64,000 nt of DNA, taken from contig BQJJ01000005.1 of assembly GCA_021604645.1 (NCBI GenBank), positions 186,001-250,000 on the forward strand. Direction: 5' to 3'. The notes beneath the pieces are model-generated. The model ran no database searches. It saw nothing but the letters and a program-made list of their open reading frames with translations, and was not told where the DNA came from. Of the stretch, positions 1-10,384 are shown piece after piece (position 1 is the stretch's first letter; every line of letters starts with the position of its first letter). Both the position numbers and the translations under genes were made by a program. Origin of the DNA: Methyloligella sp. Its GTDB lineage: Bacteria; Pseudomonadota; Alphaproteobacteria; Rhizobiales; HXMU1428-3.

Positions 1-113
1 TGAGAATTATGGTCTACGACAAAGATAGTATCTGCTAATTTTTCATAATGAGTAATGAATTCTGGAAGGAAAGAAATACTATCTTTAACCATTGTTACAA
101 TGGCAATCTTCAT
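1..113 (-). CDS. Glycosyltransferase family 2-like protein, N-terminal fragment
   Basis: The gene runs off the left edge, so only the first 37 codons are visible. They begin MKIAIVTMVKDSISFLPEF and continue ITHYEKLADTIFVVDHNS. This is the pattern of a GT-A fold family 2 glycosyltransferase that starts with a strand, a 'V-K/R-D/N-E/S-xx-L-PEFI-H' segment and a second strand ending D-N/H-x-S. A good ribosome-binding site (GAGGAG on the minus strand, about 122-127) precedes the ATG. The location at the end of the EPS cluster supports a role in building a surface polysaccharide. Substrate unknown. Confidence 0.6.
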   Translation of the reverse strand, partial: MKIAIVTMVKDSISFLPEFITHYEKLADTIFVVDHNS

Positions 114-127
114 AAAAACCACTCCTC

Positions 128-164
128 AAAAAATCGTAACCGAATGTATTCTCGTTACGATTTT
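128..164 (-). terminator. Terminator or attenuator inside the EPS cluster
   Basis: An 11-bp perfect stem (130-140 with 154-164, 13-nt loop) is followed on the minus strand by six T residues and then directly by the ribosome-binding site of the glycosyltransferase gene. It lies between two genes of the same orientation, so it should either end the upstream transcript or reduce transcription of the downstream gene. Confidence 0.6.
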
Positions 165-270
165 GATTCCTAAAACTCTTTAAATATATTTACTGGTGCA
201 CAATCTTCATTGCTATTTGAAGACCGTTCTGTATGAAATATGTCTCTGATAAAAACTTATTGTTTCTTGG

Positions 271-897
271 TTAATCTTTATTTGAAATCGTAATTTCAGC
301 TAATGCTCCATACACAAATAAATTGGGCCACATTTTCGCTAACCATTTTTCAATTGGCTCTGAAATTAATTTCGTTCGACCTCTAACGGGTAATATTTCT
401 TTAAAATTAATTTCATGCTCTTTCGAATTCTCTTCGAAGAAGGCTAGTGCTTCGCTATAAGATAAAACCCAACGGTGCCGGTCTAATATAGGATGCAAAG
501 GAAAAGCATATTTGCCTGAAATACCGCGACCACGTAAAAAATTCCATCTAAAAGAAATGTAATACATATTAGGAAGAGAAATAATGACTGTTTTTTTCGC
601 AACTCGGCATAATTCATGGAAAGCTTCATGAGGATGATCTAAATGCTCGAGCACATCGAGAGCTGTTACCACGTCAAATTGGTTATCTTCAAACTTTAAG
701 GGTTGTTCTAGATTGCACTCTAGAACTCCCTCAGCAGGCATGATATCTCCACCATAATATTCTCGGCAACCATTTAACATCGGTTTTAAAACCATGGTTC
801 GACACCCAGCATCCAATAGTGAATAATCGTTGTGTTTTTCGTTTATTAGATCTGCAGTGATCTTTAATCTAGCAAGGCTCATGAGATTACCTATCAA
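271..897 (-). CDS. Class I SAM-dependent methyltransferase
   Basis: A 208-aa protein of the Methyltransf_11 type. Motif I is degenerate (LLDAGCR around residues 27-33; the usual form is DxGxGxG). A later NQFDVVTALDVLEHLDHP segment is the typical post-motif II region with acidic and His residues, and VAKKTVIISLPN is the following strand. The C-terminal ~80 residues are poorly conserved. It lies in a run of polysaccharide genes, so methylation of a sugar, a lipid carrier or a cell-surface glycan is the natural guess. The acceptor cannot be read from the sequence. Confidence 0.75.
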   Translation of the reverse strand: MIGNLMSLARLKITADLINEKHNDYSLLDAGCRTMVLKPMLNGCREYYGGDIMPAEGVLECNLEQPLKFEDNQFDVVTALDVLEHLDHPHEAFHELCRVAKKTVIISLPNMYYISFRWNFLRGRGISGKYAFPLHPILDRHRWVLSYSEALAFFEENSKEHEINFKEILPVRGRTKLISEPIEKWLAKMWPNLFVYGALAEITISNKD

Positions 898-927
898 ATT
901 TGATTGTGAAATTTACTTCAAAGAATT

Positions 928-1884
928 TTAATAAACACTTCTGATCAGAGTTTCATCGTCTGCAAGTAGACAACTCATATGAGAAAAAGTGGACATGGGA
1001 AATGCATAAATTACTTTATGACGGCTTAAAGAAATGATTTCATTTAGGGCTTGAGACCACCCTTCAGCAACTATTTCAGGTGATGTGATGAGATGACTTA
1101 TACTTGTTCCATCAAATAAATTTAGACTTTCTTGTGAATCGGAGTAAACAACTATATTTTTAATACCATATTCTTTTACGTCATTTTCTATCCTAGACAC
1201 CAGACTATGCACATTATCTTTTGATAACAACTCACGTTCCCATAAGCGCGCACCAAAATCAGCAACATCTCCTAAACGAAAAAACTTTTCATCAGCTTCT
1301 TTAACTTCCCAATGCCTAATATGAATTGCTAGAGTTGATGCAATTTTTTTATTTATAGTGTTTTCATCTATCTGATGGAGCCCTAAATTTATAAATTGTT
1401 TTTTGAAGTTTGTTTTAAGACCTGAAGCAAAGTTTAAAACTTCTGGTTTCATTTGCCCCATATAATTTAAGTTATTAAAGTCGTTTTTATTTATTCTGTT
1501 ATCAATTTTTTCAGCTGGTATCATTGATGGCAGCACTTGACTTCGATAAATATAGTCATACTCACTGTCACTTTTATAAGTTTTCACCTTCGTGAACAAT
1601 TCATCTAAATCTTTTTCACCTGCGTCATGTTGATCAGGTAATCTCTCTTTATAAATTCTGACATCCTCAAAACCTAGAGCGTTAAGGGCAATAAGAGATC
1701 TTATCCTGTTTGCTAAGCCAGCTCTGCAACCACTGGCCATTTTAATATGGCTATTCGGGTCAATCCTGCATATCATTTTTGGAGTAACAAATTTAGGATC
1801 ACTATTTGCTGTTCGAAGTTTATTCTTAACGATGTTATAGGCTACATCGGAATATCTTTTAAATTTTGTGGCATATTTACTCAT
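928..1884 (-). CDS. O-fucosyltransferase-like (GT-B, HxR motif) protein
   Basis: 318 aa. Near residue 52 it has GCRAGLANRIRSLIALNALG, which matches the 'GGxGNRL' nucleotide-sugar loop at the N-terminus of GT11/GT23/GT65-type fucosyltransferases. Near residue 188 it has LAIHIRHWE, equivalent to the conserved HxRxxD/E peptide of those enzymes. A C-terminal IVVYSDSQESLN and an FPMSTFSHMSCLLA segment complete the pattern. The nearby GDP-fucose genes (manC, fcl, gmd) supply the expected donor. Overall similarity is weak, so the sugar donor and acceptor are inference. Confidence 0.55.
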   Translation of the reverse strand: MSKYATKFKRYSDVAYNIVKNKLRTANSDPKFVTPKMICRIDPNSHIKMASGCRAGLANRIRSLIALNALGFEDVRIYKERLPDQHDAGEKDLDELFTKVKTYKSDSEYDYIYRSQVLPSMIPAEKIDNRINKNDFNNLNYMGQMKPEVLNFASGLKTNFKKQFINLGLHQIDENTINKKIASTLAIHIRHWEVKEADEKFFRLGDVADFGARLWERELLSKDNVHSLVSRIENDVKEYGIKNIVVYSDSQESLNLFDGTSISHLITSPEIVAEGWSQALNEIISLSRHKVIYAFPMSTFSHMSCLLADDETLIRSVY

Positions 1885-1902
1885 TTGAATGATGTTGTCT
1901 CT

Positions 1903-2640
1903 TTATGATTTCTTCTTATTTTTAACAAAAAATGCATCACCATACCCAACATGCTTAATTGTTACATTATGGCAAAAGAAGCCCTTTGGCGTTAGAAATT
2001 TATATATTTCGTCGAATGTTGCACCACCTTCATAAAGGGGGAAATCAGAAACTTCGATATAAACTGCATCGATATTTTCCAATATCTTTTCAGCCCCTTT
2101 GATCACTTTCAGGTCGGCACCCTGTGTATCAACGACTAATATATTTGCTTGAGCTTCTGGCAAAGTTCCATTCATCAAATCGTCTAGAGTTTTTGTCTCG
2201 ATTTCGAACGTATCTGTGTATTCTATTTCTGGGTATAGTTTTTTATGATCCCCAAGGTCCAACATACTGGAGGATTCGCCATTGTTACTTGCAACATTAA
2301 AAGAAATTCGTTCTCCTGTTTTGTCACTACAACACGCTTCTAATACGAAATGGTTGGCTAAATTTCTTTTTTTTATTTTTGCAGAGACTTGTTCAACCAT
2401 GTCTGGAATTGGGTCTATCCAAACAACTTCTATTTCACCTAACGCTGCATATTGATCTATTTCTTGAGCCGTATTTGCTCCCACATGAATAATCCCTGCA
2501 ACTTGTATTTTATTATCGGAAATAAAGTTACTTAGATTAGGTTTGAAGGTTTTTTTTCTGGTGGCTTTTTCGACAAGATTTTTTGCTGTTCGTAATGGGC
2601 CATATAATGGAGTTTGTTTTAATATCTCTTTATATTGCAC
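1903..2640 (-). CDS. FkbM family methyltransferase
   Basis: 245 aa with the FkbM fold. It has IIHVGANTAQEIDQYAALG (SAM-binding motif I), VVWIDPIPDMVEQV with the acidic residue that binds the ribose, a central ACCSDKTGERISFNVASN segment, and ILVVDTQGADLKVIKGAEKIL, the characteristic 'D-x-G-x-E/D-xxVLxGA' block of the family. The start is GTG and overlaps the end of the ABC transporter gene by 11 bp, which suggests translational coupling. FkbM enzymes in EPS clusters O-methylate sugars; the target here is unknown. Confidence 0.85.
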   Translation of the reverse strand: MQYKEILKQTPLYGPLRTAKNLVEKATRKKTFKPNLSNFISDNKIQVAGIIHVGANTAQEIDQYAALGEIEVVWIDPIPDMVEQVSAKIKKRNLANHFVLEACCSDKTGERISFNVASNNGESSSMLDLGDHKKLYPEIEYTDTFEIETKTLDDLMNGTLPEAQANILVVDTQGADLKVIKGAEKILENIDAVYIEVSDFPLYEGGATFDEIYKFLTPKGFFCHNVTIKHVGYGDAFFVKNKKKS

Positions 2641-4375
2641 TGTTTTTCACCACTTCATTAAATGAACCAGAGTTTATGATTTTACCTTTATCAATTTCAT
2701 AAATTTTACTACAGCCCGAAAGGGTCGTTAATCTATGGGCTATGATAAGGATGGTGATGTCTTCTTTAAGAGAATAGACAGTTTCCATAATCGTTTTTTC
2801 TGTTTCTATATCGAGAGAGCTTGTTGCTTCATCTAGAACTAATATTTCTGCGGCTTGATAAATAGCCCTGGCTAAACCAATCCGTTGTTTTTGTCCACCA
2901 GATAAACTTATGCCATCATCACCACAAAGAGTTTCATAACCTTCCGGGCATGAAGCAATAAATTCATCGATATGAGCTATCTCTGCTGCTTTTTTTATTC
3001 GTTCATCATCTATTTGATTAGGAAAAATACCAAAAGCAATATTTTCCCTAATTGATGTATTTGCTAAATAAAGAGTTTGTGAGACATAAGATATTTTGGA
3101 TTGCCAGCTCTTTATATTCTTATCGGTGATGACTACGTCATCAACTAAAACATTTCCCTTGGTCGGCTTTAACAAGCCAACAAGAATATCCATAAAGGTA
3201 CTTTTTCCTGAACCGGTTGTTCCAACAATTCCTATTTTCTCTCCTTTACGACATTCAAATTCATCTATTTTAAGAGAAAAACCGCGCTGAATAGGATAGT
3301 TATATGTCAGGTTTTTAACCTTTAAAGTCTTGTTGAATAATACCTGATCTGTTGAACTTTCTTTGTCTACTTTATAACCAATTTGGAAAACGATTTCATT
3401 TATCACATGTTCATTTGCTAGCACAATTACCCAGCTTTTGAAGACAGATTGCGCTATTGGAAGCAACTTAATGGTTGCGATCATTAAAGTTCCAATGACG
3501 GGTAAGTGCTCAACAACGGATACGCCTTGTACATTCATGTAAATGACAATTGCGGCTAACAAAATAAATGTCATAGCTTCAATAATTATTTTAGGACTAC
3601 TGCCTAAAATAAAAGCCGTCGTTTGAGCTCCTCTTAAATCTTTTTCTACTTCTTCAAATTTATCTGTAAAAAATTGTGTGTGGTTATTCAGTAATATATT
3701 TCTAAATCCACCAGACGCATTCCTTAGCTCTACAAGTTTAAGAGTTAAGTTCTTATTGACTAACTTGGAAATCGTACTGAAGATTGGTTTAGAATATTTA
3801 CTAATCAGAATGTAAAAAATTAAAAAGTAAATTGCTAAGAGTGTTATGACTTGGGGGTTTGTAATAAACAAACCAATAAAAACAATCATCCCTACTATGA
3901 TGCCAGTTACAGCTTCAATTTGATTTTGTATTACGCCTGCGACAACATCTACTTTTGTGAGGTCTGAATAACTGTCTGCCTGACTTTTTTTGATGTAGTC
4001 TTCGTAAGGCTGATTAATAAATTTTTTAAAATATTTTAAATTTAATTCTTTATGAATTTGGAAATAATTATGACCATTAAACCTAAGTAAAATCAATTTT
4101 CCAATTGAAGATGCGAGAGTAAAGATAATAAACAGAGAGCTAATGAAAATTCCAACATCAATGTTAAATACATTCAGCTTCTCTATATATTCTAGACCTT
4201 TTATTTGTGTTCCTAAAATGTAAGACATAAAAGGTAACACAGATAGAATTGATAGAAATTCCACAATTCCTAAAAGTGATGAAAAACCAATTATTTTGTA
4301 AACCTTTTTCTTCCGGTCTACATCAAGCAGATTAATTGACTTTAAAAATTTTTCTAAGAATTTTGTTTTGAACAT
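2630..4375 (-). CDS. ABC transporter, fused permease and ATPase (lipid/polysaccharide exporter type)
   Basis: About 581 aa if started at the ATG at 4375 (MFKTKFLEKFLKSINLL). The open frame extends upstream to 4561, but that extension would overlap the epimerase gene and does not look like protein. The N-terminal half has about six membrane segments. The C-terminal ATPase has Walker A (GTTGSGKST), a Q-loop (YVSQTLYLANTSIRENIAFG), signature LSGGQKQRIGLARA, Walker B (ILVLDEATSSLD) and an H-loop (IIAHRL). This is the half-size MsbA/PglK type, which flips lipid-linked oligosaccharides or exports glycans. Its place in the EPS cluster suggests that role. Confidence 0.88.
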   Translation of the reverse strand: MFKTKFLEKFLKSINLLDVDRKKKVYKIIGFSSLLGIVEFLSILSVLPFMSYILGTQIKGLEYIEKLNVFNIDVGIFISSLFIIFTLASSIGKLILLRFNGHNYFQIHKELNLKYFKKFINQPYEDYIKKSQADSYSDLTKVDVVAGVIQNQIEAVTGIIVGMIVFIGLFITNPQVITLLAIYFLIFYILISKYSKPIFSTISKLVNKNLTLKLVELRNASGGFRNILLNNHTQFFTDKFEEVEKDLRGAQTTAFILGSSPKIIIEAMTFILLAAIVIYMNVQGVSVVEHLPVIGTLMIATIKLLPIAQSVFKSWVIVLANEHVINEIVFQIGYKVDKESSTDQVLFNKTLKVKNLTYNYPIQRGFSLKIDEFECRKGEKIGIVGTTGSGKSTFMDILVGLLKPTKGNVLVDDVVITDKNIKSWQSKISYVSQTLYLANTSIRENIAFGIFPNQIDDERIKKAAEIAHIDEFIASCPEGYETLCGDDGISLSGGQKQRIGLARAIYQAAEILVLDEATSSLDIETEKTIMETVYSLKEDITILIIAHRLTTLSGCSKIYEIDKGKIINSGSFNEVVKNSAI

Positions 4376-4451
4376 TTCTTTACAATCAGCTGCAGACAAA
4401 CTCAATTTAAGAAAGAGTACTGTTATATAATTTTTTAACTGCGTGTGTTTT

Positions 4452-5459
4452 CTAAATTGAATAAAAGCTTCTATACCAGTTGACGAAGCTTGCAATTCCA
4501 TCTTCAACCTTAGTTTCAGGCTTATAATCAAAATGTTTAAAAAGATCTGCAACATCTGCATATGTATCTAAAACATCACCAGGTTGCATTGGTAGTAATT
4601 CTTTTTTTGCTTCTATTCCGAGAGAATCTTCCAAAGCTTGGATATAGGTTAAGAGCTCAACAGGTTGATTATTTCCTATGTTGTAAACTTTCCATGGCGC
4701 ACTACTTGAACTGGGATCAGGTGTTTCTCCGTTCCAATTTGGGTTTGATTTAGCAGGCTCATCTATAACTCTCATAACACCTTCAACAATGTCATCAATA
4801 TAAGTGAAATCGCGTCTATGTTTTCCATAATTGAAAACAGGAATGGAATTTCCTTCTAAAATGGACTTTGTAAATTTAAATAAAGCCATATCAGGACGTC
4901 CCCAAGGTCCGTAGACAGTAAAGAACCGTAGTCCAGTGGTAGGAACTTTATATAAATGGCTATAAGTATGCGCCATTAATTCATTTGATTTTTTACTCGC
5001 AGCATAAACACTTAATGGATGGTCAACATTGTGTTCTGTTGAAAAAGGCATGTTTTTATTTGCACCATAAACACTAGAACTACTTGCATAAACCAAATGC
5101 TCGACCTCATAGTTTCGGCATCCTTCAAGAATGTGCGCAAAACCAACAATATTACTATCAATGTAAGCCAACGGGTTTTCTATCGAATAACGAACACCAG
5201 CTTGAGCCGCTAAGTTTGCTACGTGCGTTGGCTTATGTTCTTCAAAAAGAGCCTCAATTGCGGCCCTATCCGATAAATCAATCCGCAAGTGAGTATATGA
5301 AGGATGGTTAAAGTGACGAGCCAACCTTGCTTCTTTTAAAGACTGGTCATAATAGTCATTATGATTATCTATACCGATGACCGTATTTCCACGATCGAGC
5401 AATTTCATACAAAGGGCAGAGCCAATAAAGCCAGCCGCTCCCGTTACAAGTATTTTCAT
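4452..5459 (-). CDS. UDP-glucuronate 4-epimerase (NAD-dependent)
   Basis: 335 aa, the usual length of the family. It is an extended short-chain dehydrogenase with the Rossmann motif ILVTGAAGFIGSALC, then GIDNHNDYYDQSLKEARL, which is diagnostic for the UDP-glucuronate 4-epimerase branch rather than GalE. The catalytic S-x-Y-xxx-K is YASSSSVYG followed by YAASKKSNE. It should interconvert UDP-GlcA and UDP-GalA in the cytoplasm. The ugd gene 36 bp upstream makes the substrate, so the two form a two-step route to UDP-GalA for the exopolysaccharide. Confidence 0.88.
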   Translation of the reverse strand: MKILVTGAAGFIGSALCMKLLDRGNTVIGIDNHNDYYDQSLKEARLARHFNHPSYTHLRIDLSDRAAIEALFEEHKPTHVANLAAQAGVRYSIENPLAYIDSNIVGFAHILEGCRNYEVEHLVYASSSSVYGANKNMPFSTEHNVDHPLSVYAASKKSNELMAHTYSHLYKVPTTGLRFFTVYGPWGRPDMALFKFTKSILEGNSIPVFNYGKHRRDFTYIDDIVEGVMRVIDEPAKSNPNWNGETPDPSSSSAPWKVYNIGNNQPVELLTYIQALEDSLGIEAKKELLPMQPGDVLDTYADVADLFKHFDYKPETKVEDGIASFVNWYRSFYSI

Positions 5460-5495
5460 TCGTTTATTCCAAGAATACAGTTTTCTGAATTGAAG

Positions 5496-6662
5496 TTAAT
5501 TATTACCAAAAAGATCTCGGGTATATACCTTTTCACCGACATCGGATAAATCTTTAGAACGCCGATTAGAGATAATAACCTCAGCTTTTTGTTTAAAACT
5601 CTCGAGATCTGTTATTACTTTTGAACCAAAAAAATGACTTTCATTTATCTCAGGCTCATAGACTATAACTTCTATACCTTTAGCTTTAATCCGTTTCATG
5701 ATTCCCTGAATACTAGAAGCGCGAAAATTATCAGAGCCTTCTTTCATGATCAGTCTGTAAACACCAACGATTTTTGGTTTTTTACAAATAATTTCATCCG
5801 CTATAAAATCTTTTCTGGTGCTGTTCGCTTGAACTATCGCATTTATTAAGTTTTGCGGCACATCTTGATAGTTAGCTAAAAGTTGTTTTGTGTCTTTTGG
5901 CAAACAATAACCTCCATAACCAAATGAAGGGTTGTTGTAATGATTACCTATTCGAGGATCATGACATACACCATCAATAATCTGTTGGGTTTCTAGATTA
6001 TGGGTTGTTGCATACGTATCTAATTCGTTGAAATAAGCTACTCTCATTGCCAGGTAGGTATTCGAAAATAACTTGATTGCTTCCGCTTCAGTTGCATCTG
6101 TGAATAGAACAGGAACTTCTTCTTTTGCCGCACTCTCCTGAAGAAGGTTTGCAAAAATTTTGGCTGCTTCCGATTTTTCACCCACTATAATTCTAGAGGG
6201 ATATAAATTATCATAAAGAGCTTTTCCTTCTCTCAAAAACTCCGGTGAGAAGATAACATTTTCGCAGCCTAATTCTTCTTTAATATTACGTGTGTAACCA
6301 ACAGGAACTGTCGACTTAATAACCATAGTGCAATTGGGATTGAGTGAATTTACCTTTTGTATTACTGCTTCTATGGATTGAGTGTTGAAGTGATTTGTTT
6401 CTGGATCATAATCTGTTGGCGTAGCAATTAATACATAGCTTGCACCGTCAACAGCTTTGGCTAAATTTGTGGTTGCGGTTAAATTTAAATTTTTATTTTT
6501 TAAGAAATCCTCGGCCTCTGCATCAACTATTGGAGATTGCCTGCGATTAAGCATCTCAACTTTTTCTGCGACTAGATCAACTGCAAATACTTCATTATTT
6601 TGAGACAAAAGAATAGCATTTGATAGCCCTACATAACCAATTCCTACAACCGCAATTTTCAT
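5496..6662 (-). CDS. ugd: UDP-glucose 6-dehydrogenase
   Basis: 388 aa; oxidises UDP-glucose to UDP-glucuronate with two NAD+. It shows [20 protein letters not shown] (NAD-binding), [31 protein letters not shown], and the catalytic-Cys peptide [16 protein letters not shown]. From memory its length and sequence are very close to the short E. coli-type Ugd, not the longer ~435-aa form common in alphaproteobacteria. Hence the gene may have been acquired with the polysaccharide cluster. Its product feeds the adjacent epimerase. Confidence 0.95.
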   Translation of the reverse strand: MKIAVVGIGYVGLSNAILLSQNNEVFAVDLVAEKVEMLNRRQSPIVDAEAEDFLKNKNLNLTATTNLAKAVDGASYVLIATPTDYDPETNHFNTQSIEAVIQKVNSLNPNCTMVIKSTVPVGYTRNIKEELGCENVIFSPEFLREGKALYDNLYPSRIIVGEKSEAAKIFANLLQESAAKEEVPVLFTDATEAEAIKLFSNTYLAMRVAYFNELDTYATTHNLETQQIIDGVCHDPRIGNHYNNPSFGYGGYCLPKDTKQLLANYQDVPQNLINAIVQANSTRKDFIADEIICKKPKIVGVYRLIMKEGSDNFRASSIQGIMKRIKAKGIEVIVYEPEINESHFFGSKVITDLESFKQKAEVIISNRRSKDLSDVGEKVYTRDLFGNN

Positions 6663-6733
6663 CGTTTTAGAACCTTGTTTTCGTTACGCCTGAATTTATC
6701 AAATAAGCAAAGAGAAAATTTGGGGGTTATCCC

Positions 6734-7849
6734 TTAATTTGATTTGTAACCATGTGACTTTAACAATGCTTTGCTCTTAGCTTGCTCTAGGTCATTAGCG
6801 ACCATTTCGCTACACATTTCTTGTACTGTAATTTCCGGTTCCCATCCTAATTTTTCTTTTGCTTTTTTGGGATCTCCGAGCAGCGTTTCCACTTCTGTTG
6901 GACGAAAATATCTTGGATCAACTTTGACAATCGCATCACCTACCTTCAAGGCTTGCGCCTTATCTCCCTCGATGGAGGCAACAATACCAACCTCTTCTTC
7001 ACCAGAACCTTTAAATTCAAGTGTGATACCAAGTTCATTGGCTGACCATTCAACGAATTGCCTCACACTATATTGCTTGCCTGTAGCAATAACAAAATCA
7101 TCTGGCGTTTCTTGTTGCAACATCATCCATTGCATTCGTACATAATCTTTTGCATGCCCCCAATCTCGCAATGCATCCATATTTCCTAGATACAAACAAT
7201 CCTCCAACCCTTGAGAAATATTCGCTAACCCGCGGGTTATTTTACGAGTTACAAAAGTTTCACCTCTGCGCTCACTTTCATGATTAAATAAAATTCCATT
7301 GCAGGAATACATTCCATAAGCTTCACGATAGTTTACGGCTATCCAATACGCATAGAGTTTTGCTACAGCATACGGACTGCGGGGATAAAAAGGTGTTGTT
7401 TCTTTTTGCGGAATTTCTTGTACTTGGCCATAAAGTTCACTGGTTGAAGCTTGATAAAAACGTGTCTTTTTTTCAAGACCTAAAATGCGTATTGCCTCTA
7501 AAATCCTCAAAGTTCCTATTGCGTCTACATCTGCTGTGTATTCAGGACTTTCGAAACTTACAGCTACATGGCTTTGCGCCCCTAGATTATATATTTCATC
7601 GGGCTGAGTTTCCTGGATAATGCGCACTAGATTACTAGTATCCGTCAAATCTCCGTAGTGAAGTTTGAAGTTATTATTATCAACATGAGGGTCTTGATAG
7701 ATATGATCTATTCTATCCGTATTAAACGAAGACGCTCTACGCTTAATGCCATGAACGATATACCCTTTCTCTAGAAGGAATTCAGCTAGATAAGATCCAT
7801 CCTGGCCTGTTACACCTGTTATTAAAGCGATTTTTGCCTTATCTTGCAT
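6734..7849 (-). CDS. gmd: GDP-mannose 4,6-dehydratase
   Basis: About 371 aa from the ATG at 7849; the frame is open to 7864. The ATG at 7849 lies 9 nt after a GAGG on the minus strand and overlaps the fcl stop by 11 bp. It has [19 protein letters not shown] (Rossmann), [16 protein letters not shown] (the NADP-phosphate binding RR-S loop), the catalytic region STSELYGQ with YxxxK ([10 protein letters not shown]), and [12 protein letters not shown] near the C-terminus, all diagnostic for Gmd. It makes GDP-4-keto-6-deoxy-mannose, which fcl converts to GDP-L-fucose. Confidence 0.95.
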   Translation of the reverse strand: MQDKAKIALITGVTGQDGSYLAEFLLEKGYIVHGIKRRASSFNTDRIDHIYQDPHVDNNNFKLHYGDLTDTSNLVRIIQETQPDEIYNLGAQSHVAVSFESPEYTADVDAIGTLRILEAIRILGLEKKTRFYQASTSELYGQVQEIPQKETTPFYPRSPYAVAKLYAYWIAVNYREAYGMYSCNGILFNHESERRGETFVTRKITRGLANISQGLEDCLYLGNMDALRDWGHAKDYVRMQWMMLQQETPDDFVIATGKQYSVRQFVEWSANELGITLEFKGSGEEEVGIVASIEGDKAQALKVGDAIVKVDPRYFRPTEVETLLGDPKKAKEKLGWEPEITVQEMCSEMVANDLEQAKSKALLKSHGYKSN

Positions 7850-8828
7850 ACTCATTTGCCTCAATCTGTAAGAAATTTTTATAGGTTGTTTTCAGGCCTT
7901 CAGCCAAATTAATTTCGGCTTTCCAACCAAGTGAGTTTAGGCGATTGCTATCCATCAACTTCCTTGGTGTACCATCTGGTTTACTCGCGTCGAACTCAAT
8001 CGTTCCTTTAAATTCAACGGCGCTTGCAATTGTTTCCGCTAGATCGCGAATTGTAACTTCATCGCCACTGCCCACATTTAAATGGTTTTGCATTAAATCG
8101 GTTTGAGTTTCAAAATTTGTCTTAGATAAATTCATCACAAAAACACTGGCCGCAGCCATATCGTCAACATGAAGGAATTCACGCAGCGGTGTACCACTTC
8201 CCCAAACAGTTACAACTTCCTGCCCCTCTAATTTCGCCTCATGAAATCGGCGAATTAAAGCAGGAATAACATGACTATTTTCCGGGTGATAATTATCGCC
8301 CGGGCCATATAGGTTCGTGGGCATTACGCTTCTGTAATCAATGCCATGACTTTTCCCAAATTGTCGATTGTAACTTTCGCAAAGCTTAATCCCTGCAATT
8401 TTGGCTATTGCATATGGCTCATTGGTTGCTTCAAGCTTACCAGTTAACAGCTGCTCTTCATCCATGGGCTGGTTTGCAAGTTTAGGGTAAATACAACTTG
8501 AGCCAAGAAATAATAATTTCTTAACGCCTGAGCGAAATGCGGCATCAACCACATTGTTTTGGATCATCAAATTTTCATAAATGAATTCGGCTGGATATGT
8601 GTTATTGGCATGAATGCCGCCAACCTTAGCCGCTGCGAGATAAACTTCTTGAGGTTTTTCTTTGTTGAAAAACTCTTGCACATCCGCTTGGTTTGTTAAA
8701 TCTAACTCAGCATGTGTTCTTGTGATTATATTTTCAGTTAGGTGTCCGCTTGCTTGCAAGTTTCGGATAATTGCGGACCCTACCATGCCGCGATGTCCGG
8801 CAACATAAATTCTAGATTGATCAACCAT
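7839..8828 (-). CDS. fcl: GDP-L-fucose synthase
   Basis: About 329 aa from the ATG at 8828, which gives [20 protein letters not shown]. The open frame reaches 8876, but that part lies inside manC. The start is 1 nt after the manC stop and has a GGTGAAG ribosome-binding site. Motifs: GHRGMVGSA (NADP binding), [10 protein letters not shown] (catalytic Ser and the Cys of the epimerase step), and [14 protein letters not shown] (YxxxK). It is the 3,5-epimerase/4-reductase that completes GDP-L-fucose synthesis, and it is coupled to gmd and manC. Confidence 0.95.
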   Translation of the reverse strand: MVDQSRIYVAGHRGMVGSAIIRNLQASGHLTENIITRTHAELDLTNQADVQEFFNKEKPQEVYLAAAKVGGIHANNTYPAEFIYENLMIQNNVVDAAFRSGVKKLLFLGSSCIYPKLANQPMDEEQLLTGKLEATNEPYAIAKIAGIKLCESYNRQFGKSHGIDYRSVMPTNLYGPGDNYHPENSHVIPALIRRFHEAKLEGQEVVTVWGSGTPLREFLHVDDMAAASVFVMNLSKTNFETQTDLMQNHLNVGSGDEVTIRDLAETIASAVEFKGTIEFDASKPDGTPRKLMDSNRLNSLGWKAEINLAEGLKTTYKNFLQIEANEYAR

Positions 8829-8829
8829 C

Positions 8830-10272
8830 TTATTCTTCACCGTCATCGCTATCTTCAACACGGCCATAGGTGTCATCTAGCCGGACAATGTCATCTTCAC
8901 CTAAGTATGTCCCCGATTGCACTTCGATCATTTCCAATTGAATTTTACCCGGATTTTTCAACCTATGTATTTCGCCGACAGGGATATAAGTTGATTGATT
9001 TTCTGAAAGCAAGAAGACGTCTTCACCACATGTCACTTCAGCCGTTCCTCGCACAACCACCCAATGCTCTGCTCTATGATGATGTTTTTGCAAACTTAAA
9101 GATGCACCGGGCTTTACACCAATTCTTTTCACTTGAAACCTATGACCAATATCAACACAATCATACCAGCCCCAAGGCCGCGTGACTTTTCTATGAGTTA
9201 GAGCTTGCATAAAGCCTCTTTTTTCAAGCTCAGCTACAACATCTCTGACTTGCTCTGCGGATCCTTTTTCTGCAACTAACACAGCGTCTGCCGTATCCAC
9301 TATCAAAAGGTCCTTTACACCCAAGGCAACAACTGGTCGGTGAGGGGCATGTATATAGGTGTCTTTTGAATTTTGAGCCAGTCCCTGCCCATCAATGCGG
9401 TTTCCATCCTCGCCTGACTCTGTTAAATCAGCCACAGCATTCCAACTTCCAACATCGCTCCATTGACCATGAAATGGAACCACGACTTTGTTTTCATGGG
9501 TTTCCATGACTGCATAATCAATGCTTTTTGATGGACAGCGAGCAAAAGCATTTTTTTCAGGCTCAACCAGCATACCAAGCCCTGCTGCATCTGTTTTTCT
9601 GGAAGCTTTCATAGCTACTTCACAATTCTCTAAAATCTCCGGAGCGTGCTCTTTTAAAGCCGTTATTATTGTATTTGCCGTTGCCAGGAATATGCCCGCA
9701 TTCCACGAAACATCACCACCAAGCAAGAGATCTTGTGCTTTTCTTGCTTCTGGCTTTTCAATAAAACGGACAACCTCAAGCCCACCACAAGCGCGCTTCT
9801 CACCTTGTTGAATATAACCATATGCCGTGCTTGGAAATGTTGGGATTATACCATAAGTAACAATCGCACCAGATTGAGCAGCGGACATCCCCTGCTTAAT
9901 CGTCTCTGCAAACGCTTCTAAATCTGGGACGAAATGATCGGCCGGGCAAAATAGCAGCAAATCATCAGCTGCACCAATTTCAATCTGACTTAGCGCCGCC
10001 AACGCCATGGCAGCTGCTGTATTTCTCCCCATTGGCTCTAAGATTACAGCGCCCCTGACACCACTTTCCTCCATTGCCTCCAGCACCATAAATCTATGAA
10101 CTTCTGATGCTACAGTAATTATTTCATCGCTCAACTTAGAGCATCGCTCCAATGTGAGCTGATAAAGGCTTTTATCACCGACAATGGGAGCAAATTGCTT
10201 CGGCAAACTTTTCCGCGACAGCGGCCAGAGACGCGTTCCGGTTCCGCCACATAGTATTACTGGTGTAATCAT
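8830..10272 (-). CDS. manC: Mannose-1-phosphate guanylyltransferase / mannose-6-phosphate isomerase
   Basis: 480 aa, bifunctional type II enzyme. The N-terminal guanylyltransferase has [26 protein letters not shown]-like [11 protein letters not shown] and [10 protein letters not shown]. The C-terminal cupin phosphomannose isomerase has [29 protein letters not shown] followed by the metal-binding [11 protein letters not shown], and [16 protein letters not shown]. It makes GDP-mannose, the substrate of Gmd, and is the first gene of the manC-fcl-gmd run. Confidence 0.95.
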   Translation of the reverse strand: MITPVILCGGTGTRLWPLSRKSLPKQFAPIVGDKSLYQLTLERCSKLSDEIITVASEVHRFMVLEAMEESGVRGAVILEPMGRNTAAAMALAALSQIEIGAADDLLLFCPADHFVPDLEAFAETIKQGMSAAQSGAIVTYGIIPTFPSTAYGYIQQGEKRACGGLEVVRFIEKPEARKAQDLLLGGDVSWNAGIFLATANTIITALKEHAPEILENCEVAMKASRKTDAAGLGMLVEPEKNAFARCPSKSIDYAVMETHENKVVVPFHGQWSDVGSWNAVADLTESGEDGNRIDGQGLAQNSKDTYIHAPHRPVVALGVKDLLIVDTADAVLVAEKGSAEQVRDVVAELEKRGFMQALTHRKVTRPWGWYDCVDIGHRFQVKRIGVKPGASLSLQKHHHRAEHWVVVRGTAEVTCGEDVFLLSENQSTYIPVGEIHRLKNPGKIQLEMIEVQSGTYLGEDDIVRLDDTYGRVEDSDDGEE

Positions 10273-10384
10273 AACCTTAAAATTCCACTTGAATATTTAC
10301 AAGAAAACCTAAAAACAACATCTAAAAAAACACCGATCATCACTAAGCGAACTTTTCAGTTCCTAAGGAAAAATCATCCAATAA

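Noticed and set aside
2630..4561. Full 643-aa reading of the ABC transporter gene
   Set aside because: The first 62 residues overlap the epimerase gene in another frame and are not protein-like; the ATG at 4375 gives a normal N-terminus.
10273..10384. RfaH ops element before manC
   Set aside because: No sequence resembling the enterobacterial GGCGGTAGC-type ops was seen.
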